A DNA stretch of 64,000 nt from Gp6-AA40 sp963723495. Lineage in GTDB: Bacteria; Acidobacteriota; Vicinamibacteria; Vicinamibacterales; UBA2999. Made by a program: the position numbers and the translations under genes. This document shows positions 39,732 through 48,560 of this stretch, in pieces (position 1 is the first letter of the stretch; every line of letters starts with the position of its first letter). The notes beneath the pieces were generated by a model. The model did not search any database, was not told where the DNA came from, and worked only from the letters and a program-made list of their open reading frames with translations. The stretch covers positions 1 through 64,000 of the forward strand of contig CAVRQR010000015.1 of assembly GCA_963723495.1 (NCBI GenBank), in the 5' to 3' direction.

Positions 39732-39938
39732 TCACTTCGCTCCTTTTCGCCGCTTGCGAGCAGTTGCACCCGAACGAGGAGGTGCCTGCGTCAGCACACC
39801 TTTCGTGTCGAGCCACATTCGGAGCGACCGTCGAATCTGCTCCGAGTACGGCACGCCGTCACGCTCTTTTAACGCCTTCATCCCCTTCAGCAAGTCTTCA
39901 TCCGGACGAAACGTTACGACTCGATCGATAGGCGACAT
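39732..39938 (-). CDS. Ribbon-helix-helix protein upstream of the integrase
   Basis: 68 residues from ATG 39938 (MSPIDRVVTFRPDEDLLKGM). TFRPDEDLLKGMKAL, PYSEQIRRSLRMWLDTKGV is a typical RHH fold and the C-terminus is basic (GATARKRRKGAK). Its stop touches the integrase start, so it is probably a co-transcribed regulator of integration or excision. Confidence 0.8.
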   Translation of the reverse strand: MSPIDRVVTFRPDEDLLKGMKALKERDGVPYSEQIRRSLRMWLDTKGVLTQAPPRSGATARKRRKGAK

Positions 39939-40244
39939 GTGTCCATTGTAATACAAAGCACACACGATGTCAGTCACTGATTTAAGTTCACTCGCCTGAC
40001 AGTGATTCGGAAACGCGGAGGAAACCGCGAACCTGCTGATTGATGAGGAAGGCGCGCCGAACAAACGAACTCTCGAAAGCCCGTTTCACCCAGCGCACAA
40101 GCCACGATATTTCGTGGGGTTTCAGAGAAACGAACGGCTCGATGAGATCTTTCTTCACACGTACAAGTTCATCGTTGGGAGAAGAAATCGCAATCAGATC
40201 GGCGCGTATCATTCGCCAAGATCTCGGGGACCAGGAGGCGCGTG

Positions 40245-40895
40245 ATGAAGATGAAGAAGATCATTGCGATCATCCTCGCCGCGGCAGGCATTCTTTCAAC
40301 AGGCGCAGCGGAGACCCGTGCCGACCCCCTTCTCGTCAAACAAGGTTTCTTCCGAACATTCTTTTTCATCAGACGATGGCATCTTCTCGGGCAATCAAGT
40401 ACTTTTGTTGTCGAATTATCGGCAGCGGTGGCGGGAGCTTGACCGGCAGCGGGGTTGTTCACCACGGGTATCCTTGAGGCGCCGTTCGGGACTGCTGTTT
40501 TTTGGGGGGGGACGCCATCATCACGGTCGGCGGAGTCACTTGTCGACAGCTTCTCGCTTCCTGGCGGCCCACCGCTGTCGAGGCTTTCTGACGTTCAAAA
40601 GCCAGGCGTTGACCTTAAACTCTTTACGGCGAGGTGTCCGTTCACGATGACCGGCCAGCTGATACTAGTGGGAACACAGAACACGAGAGAGAATATAGCG
40701 GGGAGCGGCACCGTGCACGTGAGAGTCGATGCGGCGGTGAGATACCAGCAACGCCCGGTAAGAATTCGCCGCCGTTCCCGACCCATAATGGTCGTTCTCG
40801 TGATGAGCGGACTTGTCGCCGCCGGCTGGTGCGGAGGGCAGCGGCGGAAAGCGTTCGGTTTCCCGCGGCTAGTTCTTGCCCAGGCCGGCCTGTAG
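40245..40895 (+). CDS. PEP-CTERM-like exported protein, frameshifted
   Basis: ATG 40245 follows a strong Shine-Dalgarno (AGGAGG at 40233-40238). The signal peptide reads MKMKKIIAIILAAAGILSTG. After frame changes near 40340, 40470 and 40500 the mature part shows DLKLFTA, PFTMTGQLILVGTQNTREN and GSGTVHVRVDAAV. Near the end one frame reads EFAAVPDP and the next MVVLVMSGLVAAGW followed by RRK: a VPDP-type sorting motif, one membrane helix and a basic tail, the tripartite signal recognised by exosortases. Such proteins are exported and anchored or released through an EpsH system not in this window. Confidence 0.6.
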
Positions 40896-40990
40896 ATTGA
40901 AATTCAAGGAAGTATTCTGCCGTCCACCACGGGTCCAGCTTCGAGAGAAAATCCACTCGAGCGAATTCGCCGACGGCTTCCCAGTCCCCG

Positions 40991-41263
40991 TCACATGACG
41001 TCATCTTCGAGCAACGTCCACCATTTCCCGATCACTGTGCGCATGTGCGCCCGATGCCTCTTAAGGCGGAGGATTTGATACGTTGTTCCGTCGACGAACA
41101 GTGAACGTGCGAAGTGTAGGAATCGTTGAACGTTACCGGGTTGCTCATTCATCAAACTCGCGGCTGACCATCGTTGTAGACCAGAACCCGTAGGCCAGAA
41201 ACGCAAGAACACGAGAGTGCCACTAACCGCGAGAGTCCCACTAACTAAGAGCGCTTTTTTCAT
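40991..41263 (-). CDS. Small hypothetical protein with hydrophobic N-terminus
   Basis: 90 residues from ATG 41263: MKKALLVSGTLAVSGTLVFL, then charged sequence ending GKWWTLLEDDVM. The stop overlaps an open frame (DWEAVGEFARVDFLSKLDPW, then YFLEFQS) that may be its continuation after an indel. No family recognised. Confidence 0.4.
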   Translation of the reverse strand: MKKALLVSGTLAVSGTLVFLRFWPTGSGLQRWSAASLMNEQPGNVQRFLHFARSLFVDGTTYQILRLKRHRAHMRTVIGKWWTLLEDDVM

Positions 41264-41869
41264 GTCACTCTCTTCAGTTAATTTGTCTCAACGAGTGCCG
41301 TAACTCAATCTGCTGGCCATTCAACGCGATTCCTCTTCGGATGAACGAATAGTCCAGCCGGAGTGCCGCTGGTGACGGTCCTTTCTACCACAGACATCCG
41401 GTTGTCGCAGGGGTCGCCCGCCCCATCGCAGCCAGCGTGCGGCCATGTTGCCGGTGTGGCTCGCTCGACCCAGCCCTGATTGCAGCACGCTGGCGTGTCG
41501 AGATCGATGACGGCTTACCGACGTTCTTGGTCTTCATCTCGGCCTCCAGGAACCGGATACCGAGGAATTTCATTGCTCGCCGGCTGAAGCTCAATATAAG
41601 ATTCGCCATTCCTCAGCCCGACGCCCGCCTTCCCTTCCACCCTCGGTCACGTGGACCGGCCTGCCGGCGGATCGGGCTGGCCGTTTGCTCGCGGCAATCT
41701 CCCTCGCCGCTGTGATCTCGAGACATATGGGAAGCGAAATAGCGAGCGCGCCTGAGGTGAAGGCTCGCGTGTGATACAGTCGCCCGCACCCTTTGTCTGA
41801 TCTGACTTTTTGAAGCACCCGCCGCGTGGGTTCCTCATTGAGCCGTTTCTCTGCCGAGGAGGAAACCCT
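41264..41869. other. Gap without a supported gene
   Basis: About 600 bp. A minus-strand frame near 41320-41430 reads CDGAGDPCDNRMSVVERTVT and GLFVHPKRNRVEWPAD before a stop, which looks like a real C-terminus, but upstream frames are too broken to define the gene. Confidence 0.4.
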
Positions 41870-42043
41870 ATGCTGTCTGCTCGCACAACATGCCCGCTGT
41901 GTCACGGGCTCCACGTCGTTAATCTAGCCAATCTGTTGCTCTGTGCGCATCAACGATACTTCCGCTGCGGCAAGCTAACGTGCTGGTGGTGCCTGCCCAA
42001 AGGCGCAGACGAGCCAGCCACGCTGAGTATGTCAGCGTCCTAA
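41870..42043 (+). CDS. Tiny zinc-ribbon protein (third family member)
   Basis: 57 residues from ATG 41870 with Shine-Dalgarno GAGGAGG just upstream. CPLCHGLHVVNLANLLLC, YFRCGKLTCWWCLPKGADEP gives an N-terminal CxxC and a later Cys cluster before W-x-x-PKG. Layout parallels the duplicated proteins at 27.4 and 45.6 kb (CPYC ... FQCRTC ... W-x-VPK), though the DNA is not similar. Confidence 0.55.
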   Translation: MLSARTTCPLCHGLHVVNLANLLLCAHQRYFRCGKLTCWWCLPKGADEPATLSMSAS

Positions 42044-42106
42044 ATCCCTCGATCCTGATCTTACAGGTAACCTGGCTCGCGCAGTGGTACCACGGATCGA
42101 AGTCCA

Positions 42107-42345
42107 TCAACGACGCTCCGGCCACGGATCGTCCCAGTGCCATCGGTGTCCACAAGCCTGGCACTTGAACACGATGCGCTTCGACTGCTGATCCTCGATG
42201 GCACCGTACGCCTTTTGCAAAGCGGACAGACCAAGCCTGTTTTCTGTGTCGGCGCCTGGCTTGTTGACGCGAACACGACGTCGAGTTGTCGTGCCCGTGG
42301 CGGATCACCTTTCCACCACGGACACTCCGGGTTGTTGCATTGCAT
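42107..42345 (-). CDS. Tiny protein with two zinc knuckles, frameshifted
   Basis: ATG 42345 gives MQCNNPECPWWKGD and later CPLCKR; a frame change near 42220 leads to EDQQSKRIVFKCQACGHRWH and WDDPWPERR before a stop at 42107. Three CxxC-type pairs (C-x4-C, CPLC, CQAC) suggest one or two zinc ribbons. Unknown function; probably nucleic-acid or protein binding. Confidence 0.6.
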
Positions 42346-42599
42346 CCCCGGCCCGGAGCAGTTGTCGTGCGGCCAGGCAGATCCGGATGCTCTCGCAGAT
42401 CCATCCGTCTTTACAGCGCCCGCACGACTTCATTGCTCAGACATCTCCGCTCCCGGCCAAACTTCGGGGAATCGATGACCGGCGATTCGTCTGTCGGCGC
42501 GCCTTCTTCATCACGCCCTTGGACTCCAACCAAAGGCGGATACCGCGTCGAATCTGTTCTGCCTTCGACACGCCGTCGAGCAGCGAAGAGAGGCCGAGG

Positions 42600-43158
42600 C
42601 TATGGCATGGGTGGAGCTACGCAGAAAGCCGGCCGCGGGTTGATTGTCGGAATCGCACGCAGGAACTCGTAGATGGCCTCGAGCTCACGATCCGACATCT
42701 TGCCGTAGACCGGCAGGGCATCACCTGCAGGAGTGGCGTGGTGTCCGGAGGATTCCGGAAGTCGGTGCCCTGGTGCATCAGCTCTTTGAACTCCTCGAGA
42801 GTCCGGCCGGCCGGGAGTCCGTTCGCGCGCGGCGTGATATTACGGGACACGAACGGACCGATACGGCCCTCCTGCGAGGTAGCAAAGAGCGTTGATTTGT
42901 TCCGGCTCACCCAAAAACGTGCCGCCCGCCGCGTACGACGGAACCGTATGGCAGCCGTTGCACCCGCCCTGCGCGTTCACGATGTAACTCCCTCGCGAAC
43001 GAGCGCCGGATGAGCCCCTTCATGTTGAGCGGCACTGGTGCCAGGTCCGCGCCTTGTTGAATCCTGCTTCCTTGAGCAACGAGCGCGGCAACCGTCCATA
43101 CAATTCCGGCGCTCACGAGGACTGCGGTCGCCAGTAGGTGTCTGATCTGTATGCGCAT
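42600..43158 (-). CDS. Exported c-type cytochrome, frameshifted
   Basis: ATG 43158 gives a signal peptide (MRIQIRHLLATAVLVSAGIV). After a change near 42995 the heme motif CNGCH appears in VNAQGGCNGCHTVPSYAAGG, and later NITPRANGLPAGRTLEEFKE, PLLQVMPW-like sequence, and VYGKMSDRELEAIYEFLRAI to a stop at 42600. The Met in LPVYGKM or PLLQVM is the likely sixth ligand. A periplasmic mono-heme electron carrier or dehydrogenase subunit; partner unknown. Confidence 0.8.
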
Positions 43159-43379
43159 GTCACGGCCTCTCAGGAGATGGAGTCAGTTCAAAACCCTCGG
43201 AGTCTAACCCAGACCGGGCCTCGGCTGCATGCCTGCGCAGTTGGAAGTTGAGAGCCGGGCCGGCCGCTGAGGCTAGTTCAGTGCGCGTGAACGTGCCAGG
43301 CGCGAAGTCCATCTTGGCGATGGAGAGTTGGTCGCGTGTGACGGCGTAGTGGCTTCCGAATGCGGGACCACGCATCCGT

Positions 43380-43608
43380 CGATTGCCAACGCGAACCTAG
43401 CTGAAGCGAACCTGGACGACGCGAACCTGTCCACGCGATCCTAATGAGGGCGAACCTGGTCCTTGCGAACCTGTCCGGCGCGAACCTGTCCAGCGCGAAC
43501 CTGTCCGGCGCGGACCTGTCCAGCACGGACCTAATGACGGCGAACCTGTCCGGTGCGGATCTGGGCCACGCCAACGTGACCCTGGCGAGCCTACGTGATT
43601 CGTCACGT
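43380..43608 (+). CDS. Pentapeptide-repeat protein segment
   Basis: Reads IANANLAEANLDDANLS, a frame change near 43437, then ANLVLANLSGANLSSANLSG and ADLSSTDLMTANLSGADLGH. About a dozen A(N/D)LxX repeats predict a right-handed quadrilateral beta-helix. The start is not clear. Function unknown. Confidence 0.7.
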
Positions 43609-43665
43609 TCTCGTGTTGCTCGTTCACGTCCGCACGCGCCGCGGACAGGGGCAGCGCGAGCCGGA

Positions 43666-43939
43666 CTATGCAAGCCGCTTCACGAATGCCTTCAGTTCCG
43701 CTTCGCGCTCAGTCAGCCGCTTGCGTGAGTAGAAGACCTGCCGGCCAGTTGGGTAGCCGTCCTTGCCGATGATCGATCATCCGAGCGCCGCCGCAATCGC
43801 CACCTTGCGGAAGCAGACCGCAGCGCTGCGCGAGCGAAACGTCGCTCTCCGACCACCCGCGCTCGCGAGCGAGCTCGGCGTGTCCAACTTGATCAGCCTT
43901 TAGTGCACGCTTGCGCTCCTCTGGTGTCGGTTCGGGCAT
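43666..43939 (-). CDS. Small hypothetical protein, frameshifted
   Basis: From ATG 43939 (MPEPTPEERKRALKADQVGH) through ERGWSESDVSLAQRCG, then after changes near 43820 and 43745 KDGYPTGRQVFYSRKRLT and EREAELKAFVKRLA to a stop at 43666. Hydrophilic and helical. No family recognised. Confidence 0.45.
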
Positions 43940-44351
43940 GGTCCCGCCGGTCGGTAAACTCACACTTGCCCATGTACTCAGAAAGCGTTTTCATCTGTTT
44001 GTCTCTTTTCCTGTTACGTGTTATCCGCGCCGCCGTGCCTTCATCTGCTCGACGATTCTTTTGATGGGCGACTCGTCGATCGATTCGGACTGAGTCAGCG
44101 CATTCTCGGCAGCGCTAGTAAGATTCCGCGAGATTCGACGGCTGCGCCGGCCGCTCGCCCTCTCGCGCAGCGGCGGTGCGCGCGCGGCACGCGTTCGAGC
44201 ATCTCTGCGCGCCTACCTCGAACGCCTCCGCGGAGAGTCGCGAACATCGAAGAGGTCACGACAGGGCCTGAACCCGTAGGTTCGAGAGGATCGATCTCCT
44301 TCGGGTTTCTTCGGTCCTAGGGGTCCTAGTCCCCTGGATCCGTGATTTCTA

Positions 44352-45477
44352 GGATAAGTCGAGTCATTGGCCGTGCAGCTGCTGAACGCGCACTCCGAAT
44401 CGCCGCATGCTGTCGAGGATCTCGTCGGCGGTCTTCACCCATCTGAACGGTGTGCCGCGGTCGTTGTGCGCGTCGATGTACGCGAGGATGGCGGCGCGCA
44501 GCTGCGCGATGCTGGTGTGCGATCCGCGCTTGAGGCTTTCTGTCAGCAATCCAAAGAACCGCTCCACCAGATTGAGCCACGACGCGTAGGTCGGGGTAAA
44601 TGGAAGTGGACGCGGGGGGGCGAGCAACCACCGCTGCACCGGTGGCGCACGATGCGCGGAGAGATGGTCGAGGACGACGTGGATGCGAGCGCAGGCTCGA
44701 CGGTCCCCGATCTCGCGCAGAAAGGCGACGAAATCCTGCGCCCGATGTTGGGGTTTGCAGCGGGCAATCACCTCGCCGGTCGCGACGTTCAGTGCGGCGA
44801 AGAGATCCAGGGTCCCGTGCCGCACGTAATTGTCAGTCCGTCGCTCGGGTTGGCCGAAGTCCATCGGCAGGATCGGTTGCGCGCGTTGCAGCGCCTGGAT
44901 CTGCGACTTCTCGTCGACCGCGAAGACCACGGCATTCGCCGGCGGAGCCATGTACAAGCCCACCACGTCCCGGATCTTCTCGACGAGCTGCGATCCGGCG
45001 AGAGCTTGAAACTCTCCGTCCGATGCGGCTGCAACCGGAACGTCCGCCAGATGCGTCCGACCATCGTATGACTGACGCCCGCCGCCTTCGCCATGGACCG
45101 GGTGCTCCAGTGCGTCTCGCCAGGCGGTGTCGTCTCAAGCGTCTTGACGATGATGGCCTCGACGTGCGCATCGGAGATCGTGCGTGGTGCGCCGACTCGC
45201 GGTTCGTCATACAACCCCTCGAGCCGGCGCTCGACGAATTGCCCGCGCCACTTCGCCACGGTTGTTTTCGTCGTCCGCAGTCGGCGCGCCACGGCCGTGT
45301 CCGAGGCATCGATACACGCCAACACGATCCGGGCGCGAAACGCCACCGCGCGATTTACGCGGGCGCGCTTCGTCAATCGCACGAGCTCCGCGCGCTCGTC
45401 GTCGGTGACCACGACTTCGGCTCTGGGGCGTCCAATCTTTCGCATCCCCCTTTAGATCACACTCGGGCGGTTTGTCC
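44352..45477 (-). mobile_element. IS630-family insertion sequence
   Basis: About 1,126 bp flanked on both sides by TA (44350-44351 and 45478-45479), the target duplicated by this family. Imperfect terminal repeats begin GGATAAGTCGAG on the left and GGACAAACCGCC on the right, read inward. It contains one transposase gene and interrupts the duplicated module. Confidence 0.85.
44364..45445 (-). CDS. IS630-type DDE transposase, one frameshift
   Basis: About 355 residues. The first frame from ATG 45445 (MRKIGRPRAEVVVTDDERAE) holds two helix-turn-helix regions (DTAVARRLRTTKTTVAKWRG; VSHTMVGRIWRTF). The frame changes near 44990 into the DDE domain: Asp in FAVDEKSQIQAL, Asp in HVVLDHLSAH and Glu in YASWLNLVERFFGLL. 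All three catalytic residues are present. The shift could be an indel or, as in some insertion sequences, translational frameshifting; no clear slippery site is visible. Confidence 0.9.
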
Positions 45478-45713
45478 TAGTAATTTCGTTTCCACGGGAC
45501 TAGCAAGTCCTGACTCGGCGGCCAAGTCTGATCTTTCGGGACGTGCCATATCTCGAGGCATGTGCGGCACTGGAACAAATCGGCGCCGGGAAGGCGTAGG
45601 ACATACCCGAGATCTTTCACTGCCTGGCTGTTGCAATACGGGCAGTGTGTCCGCGCGTTCGGCACTCCGGAGATACCTCCAAGGCGAACACGGAACTGCA
45701 AACCACGCGTCAC
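45477..45713 (-). CDS. Tiny zinc-ribbon protein, copy 2
   Basis: Up to 78 residues from GTG 45713, or from GTG at VPNARTHC. HCPYCNSQAVKDLGYVLRLP, LFQCRTCLEIWHVPKDQTWP keeps both CxxC pairs, unlike the copy at 27376. The last codons overlap the edge of the IS630 element. It follows the apt gene by 27 bp on the same strand. Confidence 0.7.
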   Translation of the reverse strand: MTRGLQFRVRLGGISGVPNARTHCPYCNSQAVKDLGYVLRLPGADLFQCRTCLEIWHVPKDQTWPPSQDLLVPWKRNY

Positions 45714-45740
45714 GAAATCCCGCGCACTGATACGCAGCTT

Positions 45741-46328
45741 TCACGGGGAGGTCTGCCTCGACCCAGACGCTGTTCTCGCGGCTCTGGCAAATCTCAGTGA
45801 CCCGAAGCCCGACTCGAGTACCTGAAGGACCGAATAGACCTTCTCGCCCTGCAGCTTTGCCTGTCCTTTCAGGAACATCAGCTCGATCAGGAACGCCAGT
45901 CCGTGCAGCTCGCCCCCGAGGTGCCGCACCAGGCGCGCGGCGGCGGCCGCCGTCCCACCCGTCGCCAGGACATCGTCGACAATCAACACGCGTTGCCCAC
46001 GTTGCACGGCGTCTTCGTGAATCTCGAGCGCGTCGGTGCCGTACTCGAGCTCGTAGATCTCTTTCACCGATTTCGCCGGCAGCTTTCCGGGCTTGCGAAT
46101 AGGGACGAACCCCGCGCCCAGACGCTTGGCCACCGCGCTCCCCAGGATGAAGCCGCGGCTCTCGATGCCGACCACGAGCTCGATGGAGGCGTTCGCGTAC
46201 GGCTCCGCCAGCCGGTCGATGGTCACACGGAGACCCTCGGGGTGTCTCAGCAGCGTCGTGATGTCGTAGAAGAGGATGCCCGCCTTCGGGAAGTCGGGGA
46301 CGTGTCGGATGTGTTGTTTGAGATCCAT
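45741..46328 (-). CDS. apt: Adenine phosphoribosyltransferase with repeat-derived tail
   Basis: Cytoplasmic salvage enzyme making AMP from adenine and PRPP. 195 residues from ATG 46328 (MDLKQHIRHVPDFPKAGILF). The family core is complete: YDITTLL, GIESRGFILGSA, GFVPIRKPGKLP, the PRPP loop VLIVDDVLATGGTA and the C-terminal VYSVLQV where most family members end. The extra residues after about position 178 (RFARAARTASGSRQTSP) are encoded by the duplicated module that begins at 45793. The gene is otherwise intact and lies downstream of the acylphosphatase gene. Confidence 0.94.
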   Translation of the reverse strand: MDLKQHIRHVPDFPKAGILFYDITTLLRHPEGLRVTIDRLAEPYANASIELVVGIESRGFILGSAVAKRLGAGFVPIRKPGKLPAKSVKEIYELEYGTDALEIHEDAVQRGQRVLIVDDVLATGGTAAAAARLVRHLGGELHGLAFLIELMFLKGQAKLQGEKVYSVLQVLESGFGSLRFARAARTASGSRQTSP

Positions 46329-46360
46329 TCAGTCTCTTGTTCCTGGGTTCCGGTCCGCTG

Positions 46361-46636
46361 TTACGACGTGACCGAGAAGGTGTCGTACGCCCCGCTCACG
46401 TCCTCGGCGTCGACCGTCACCGTCTCGACCCGCGCTCCACGCGGGCCTGACCGCAACGCGCGCTCGACTCGTGTGACCGCTTCGATATCACCTTCGACGT
46501 GCGCCTCGACGCGGCCGTCGGGAAGGTTTCGCACCCAGCCCGTGGCGCCTTCTCGCAACGCCCATTCCTGGGCGAAGTACCTGAAGCCCACGCCCTGCAC
46601 ACGACCACTGACCACGAAGCGGCGGGCCACCAGCAT
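46361..46636 (-). CDS. acyP: Acylphosphatase
   Basis: 91 residues, intact. The active site is present: phosphate loop VSGRVQGVGFRYFAQ with catalytic Arg, and the Asn in WVRNLPDGRVEAHVEG. It hydrolyses acyl-phosphates such as acetyl phosphate or carbamoyl phosphate in the cytoplasm. It ends 32 bp before the apt start, so the two may be co-transcribed. Confidence 0.93.
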   Translation of the reverse strand: MLVARRFVVSGRVQGVGFRYFAQEWALREGATGWVRNLPDGRVEAHVEGDIEAVTRVERALRSGPRGARVETVTVDAEDVSGAYDTFSVTS

Positions 46637-46722
46637 GAAAACACGAAATTATAACGTGCTCTGACAGCCCGTTGCAGACGCCACGGGCAGCGAGAACACA
46701 AAGGCGAGTCTCACCACGGCTC

Positions 46723-47193
46723 CTAGAGTCCGAGTCCTCGAAAGAGCTCGCGACCTCCGGGCATCCCGGGCCATGGAATGGACAGCAGCAGGGCAACCAT
46801 GGCGAGACCGATGAAGATGAGCACGGTGCGGTGACGCGCCGCTGCCTCACTCGCCTTGCGCACGCGCGCACGCCCGATGTGTGTGAGCGCGACGGCGACG
46901 AGCATGCCCGTGAGGTGCTCGACGACGAAGAAGCGCAGGATCGGATCGCGCATGGTCAGCCGCAGGTCGGCAAACCCTGACTCGGTGACCGGGCTGAGAA
47001 AGACGTACAGGATCAACCCGATCAGCAACTGCACATCCAGGGTCGTGCCGAAGATGACGAGACGGAGGTTGTCCACGGGCAGCCACGCCCGCCGTGTCGA
47101 CACACCACCGACTGCCCCACCGAGCGCGGCGAGACCGCTCAGGATAACGAGCCAACGAAGCCACGAGTGGATGAAGAGCAGAGCCGTGTACAT
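46723..47193 (-). CDS. Four-helix membrane protein, unknown
   Basis: 156 residues, intact. Helices at about 1-27 (LLFIHSWLRWLVILSGLAAL), 48-68 (FGTTLDVQLLIGLILYVFLS), 85-106 (FFVVEHLTGMLVAVALTHIG) and 122-142. The LHSWLRW start and two in-membrane His resemble small proteins annotated loosely as cytochrome b-like; heme binding is unproven. Confidence 0.75.
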   Translation of the reverse strand: MYTALLFIHSWLRWLVILSGLAALGGAVGGVSTRRAWLPVDNLRLVIFGTTLDVQLLIGLILYVFLSPVTESGFADLRLTMRDPILRFFVVEHLTGMLVAVALTHIGRARVRKASEAAARHRTVLIFIGLAMVALLLSIPWPGMPGGRELFRGLGL

Positions 47194-47247
47194 GACGGCA
47201 TTCTAGCCGGTCGCGCCGGTGGCGTGAGATCCGAGAGTTGGCGCGAG

Positions 47248-47604
47248 CTACAGGGTGACGGACAGCAGGGCGAACCAGGGCACGACCGCGAACACGAGAT
47301 ACACGAGCGTGAGGACCGCCACGAGTCGGTGGTGCGCCGTCATATACAGCACCACACCACACATCACGGCGAACAACTTCGCTGCCGTGAAGCCCACGGC
47401 TGGTCCGAGCGCGGCGAGATACCACGCGACGAGCGGATTCGCCTCGATGTCCGGGCCATGCAGTGACACACCCACGTAGGACAGTGCGCCGTCGAGCGCC
47501 TGGACGGTGACAAAGGCAAGCCAGAGGATCTGGGGGCCCGACAGCCCTCGCTTGCCGAGAAGCGGTCGGTCAACGCCTGGGAGCGCAACGGGCACGGATG
47601 CCAT
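47248..47604 (-). CDS. DUF5658-like membrane protein
   Basis: 118 residues, intact, three or four helices. FVTVQALDGALSYVGVSLHG, EANPLVAWYLAALGPAVGF, AKLFAVMCGVVLYM fits DUF5658 (D-x2-T/LS-x3-G-x-E-NP-x4-L-x-GP-x6-K). Function unknown. Confidence 0.75.
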   Translation of the reverse strand: MASVPVALPGVDRPLLGKRGLSGPQILWLAFVTVQALDGALSYVGVSLHGPDIEANPLVAWYLAALGPAVGFTAAKLFAVMCGVVLYMTAHHRLVAVLTLVYLVFAVVPWFALLSVTL

Positions 47605-47810
47605 GGTCGAAACCCTTTAGGCAAAGAAAACGCCAGCAAAATGGCGTGGGATCGCGAGTCGTCGGGAGCCAAAAGGTCACCGTCGAGCTGATTTATGTCT
47701 TCAGGAGCGGGTTCAACTGACCGGTGACACAACGCGCCACCATGCGCACGTTCCTGATCGCGGCGCTACGATACGCCAGATCGCCCGAGCGGATCCAACG
47801 ACTCGATCTC

Positions 47811-48557
47811 TCAGATTTGAATCCTCGAGAAGGCCCACGCGCCGAGGACCAGGAACCCGGAGGCGACGATGGTCAGCACGGAGAGATTCGTCACGACTCC
47901 GAACTGCGTCGTACCAATCAGCGCGCCACGCAGGCCGTCGACCCCGTACGAGAGCGGATCGACTCGCGTGGCCAGCGTGAGCGCCGTCGGCAGATTGTTT
48001 AACGGGAACAGCGCCCCCGAGAGAAAGAAGATCGGCATCACCAGAAAGTTCATGATCAGTTGAAAGCCCTGCATGTCTTTCAGCGACGATCCGATTGCCG
48101 TACCGAGTCCGGCAAACACCAGCCCCATGAGCAGCATGAAGACGACGGCGAGCGGCAGGGCCGCCAGACTGTAGGGCCTGAACCCGGCCACCATGCAGAC
48201 GAGCAGAATCAAGGTTCCCTGAATCGAGGCGATCGTGGCGCCGCCCAGCGTCCGACCGAGCATGATCTGCAGTCGCGGCACCGGCGCAACGAGCGTTTCC
48301 TTGAGGAAGCCGAACTGCCGATCCCACAGGAGGCCGATGCCGGAAAAGATCGACGTGAACAGAATCGCCATCCCGACGACGCCAGGGGCGATGAACTGGA
48401 GATAACTCCCCTGCCCCGACTGCTCGAAGACAGGACCGAGCCCGAAGCCGAGCACGAGCAGGTACAACAGCGGCTGCGCAATCGATCCGATGATCTGTGG
48501 CCGCGACCGCAGATAGCGCTTCACTTCACGCAGCCAGAGATAGTAGACGACGGTCAC
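47811..48557 (-). CDS. ABC-2 type exporter permease (DrrB-like)
   Basis: 248 residues, intact, six predicted helices. WLREVKRYLRSRPQIIGSIA at the N-terminus and the central signature LVFAGLGTAIGSSLKDMQGF are typical of the ABC-2 family that exports drugs or polysaccharide/lipid compounds. It starts 3 bp after the stop of the ATPase gene, so the two form one operon and one transporter. Confidence 0.92.
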   Translation of the reverse strand: MTVVYYLWLREVKRYLRSRPQIIGSIAQPLLYLLVLGFGLGPVFEQSGQGSYLQFIAPGVVGMAILFTSIFSGIGLLWDRQFGFLKETLVAPVPRLQIMLGRTLGGATIASIQGTLILLVCMVAGFRPYSLAALPLAVVFMLLMGLVFAGLGTAIGSSLKDMQGFQLIMNFLVMPIFFLSGALFPLNNLPTALTLATRVDPLSYGVDGLRGALIGTTQFGVVTNLSVLTIVASGFLVLGAWAFSRIQI

Positions 48558-48560
48558 GGC

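Larger units (their letters stand above)
44270..45793 (-). repeat. Duplicated zinc-ribbon module, copy 2, split by IS630
   Basis: On the minus strand the module runs from GATTTGCCAGAGC (45793) through the zinc-ribbon gene to 45480, and resumes at 44349 with the hairpin-like block ending CCTACGGGTTC at 44270. The IS630 element at 44352-45477 sits between. The two outer parts join to match copy 1 at 27298-27648, with some extra bases at the junction. Confidence 0.75.

Noticed and set aside
44950..45010. Programmed frameshift in the IS630 transposase
   Set aside because: No A6G or similar slippery heptamer is visible at the frame change, and single-base indels are common throughout the window.
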